The notes beneath the pieces are model-generated. The model was not told the origin of the DNA, made no database searches, and saw only the letters and a program-made list of their open reading frames with translations. Below are positions 32,152 through 32,368 of a stretch of DNA of 32,368 nucleotides, in pieces. Source of the stretch: JANNSW01 sp031431235 (GTDB taxonomy: Bacteria; Pseudomonadota; Alphaproteobacteria; Rhizobiales; Hyphomicrobiaceae); assembly GCA_031431235.1 (NCBI GenBank), contig JANPDA010000294.1, forward strand, positions 1-32,368. The letters are read 5' to 3'. How positions within the stretch are numbered: position 1 is the first letter of the stretch; the number at the start of each line of letters is the position of its first letter. A program made the position numbers and the translations under genes.

Positions 32152-32368
32152 TCACAGCATGAAGTCGCCGCTGTCGAGATCGCCCTTCACGACATTCCGG
32201 ATCGACACGCTCGTTCCATCCTCGAGCGAAAGGACGACGCCATCGTGCGTGTCCGCCATCGCCCGCTCTACCTGCCGGAACCTGGAGAGGTCAAAGGCGG
32301 TCAAATCGATCCTGTCGGAGCCGATCTCGAACGCGACGATGATGTCGTGGCCCCCACCTGGCAGCAGG
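32152..32368 (-). CDS. C-terminal end of an RTX-type (hemolysin-like) secreted protein (partial)
   Basis: The frame is open from the window edge to TGA at 32154-32152 and gives 72 residues. The sequence LLPGGGHDIIVAFEIGSDRIDLTAF, split here as LLPGGGHDIIVAFE and IGSDRIDLTAF, then GVVLSLEDGTSVSIRNV and the end DLDSGDFML, matches the tail that follows calcium-binding nonapeptide repeats in serralysin/RTX proteins. The end motif is typical of type I secretion substrates. The catalytic or repeat part lies outside the window, so the activity is unknown. Confidence 0.75.
   Translation of the reverse strand, partial: LLPGGGHDIIVAFEIGSDRIDLTAFDLSRFRQVERAMADTHDGVVLSLEDGTSVSIRNVVKGDLDSGDFML

Overview
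This 32.4 kb, GC-rich window comes from the chromosome of an alphaproteobacterium, most likely in the Hyphomicrobiales (Rhizobiales). The evidence is the presence of gcrA and chpT, two cell-cycle regulators restricted to Alphaproteobacteria; the divergent chpT/eipA pair; the argD-argF-hslO gene order; and the phoR-pstSCAB-phoU-phoB order. I saw no rRNA, tRNA, CRISPR array, insertion sequence or phage gene. It reads as core chromosome with a few less familiar genes.

Layout. Positions 1-4079 hold the end of an unidentified gene, a small hypothetical, and hslO, argF and argD, all three transcribed leftwards from a promoter near 4141-4169. gcrA follows on the plus strand with a long leader and its own terminator. 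Positions 5346-13468 are one leftward phosphate operon in the order phoR, pstS, pstC, pstA, pstB, phoU, phoB: the sensor kinase, the phosphate ABC transporter, the PhoU link and the response regulator. Divergent from phoR are ppk2 (polyphosphate kinase) and uppP (undecaprenyl-diphosphate phosphatase). uppP runs tail to tail into a membrane-anchored transglutaminase-like protein.

Positions 16404-18279 hold chpT and, divergently, a DUF1134/EipA-type envelope gene, followed by a long membrane-anchored coiled-coil protein (18451-19911). Positions 19975-26509 are six closely spaced leftward genes: an old-yellow-enzyme/Fe-S flavoprotein, a NeuD-type acyltransferase, argC, an O-methyltransferase, a small membrane protein with two RyR-like repeats, and a GMC oxidoreductase. 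A universal stress gene with an FNR/FixK-type box follows, then a sterol-desaturase-family gene, a histone H1-like Lys/Ala-rich protein with a strong terminator, and a leftward creD-sdhB-VOC cluster. The right edge has a small hypothetical gene and the C-terminal end of an RTX-type secreted protein.

The genes fall into several functions: arginine synthesis (argC, argD, argF), phosphate sensing, uptake and storage, control of the CtrA cell-cycle network (gcrA, chpT), and envelope upkeep (uppP, eipA, creD). The least explained items are the RyR-like protein, the transglutaminase-like protein beside uppP, the enlarged coiled-coil PstA, a terminator-like hairpin at the argD promoter, and two kinds of palindromic intergenic repeat. 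I did not find a convincing wholly new multi-gene system.
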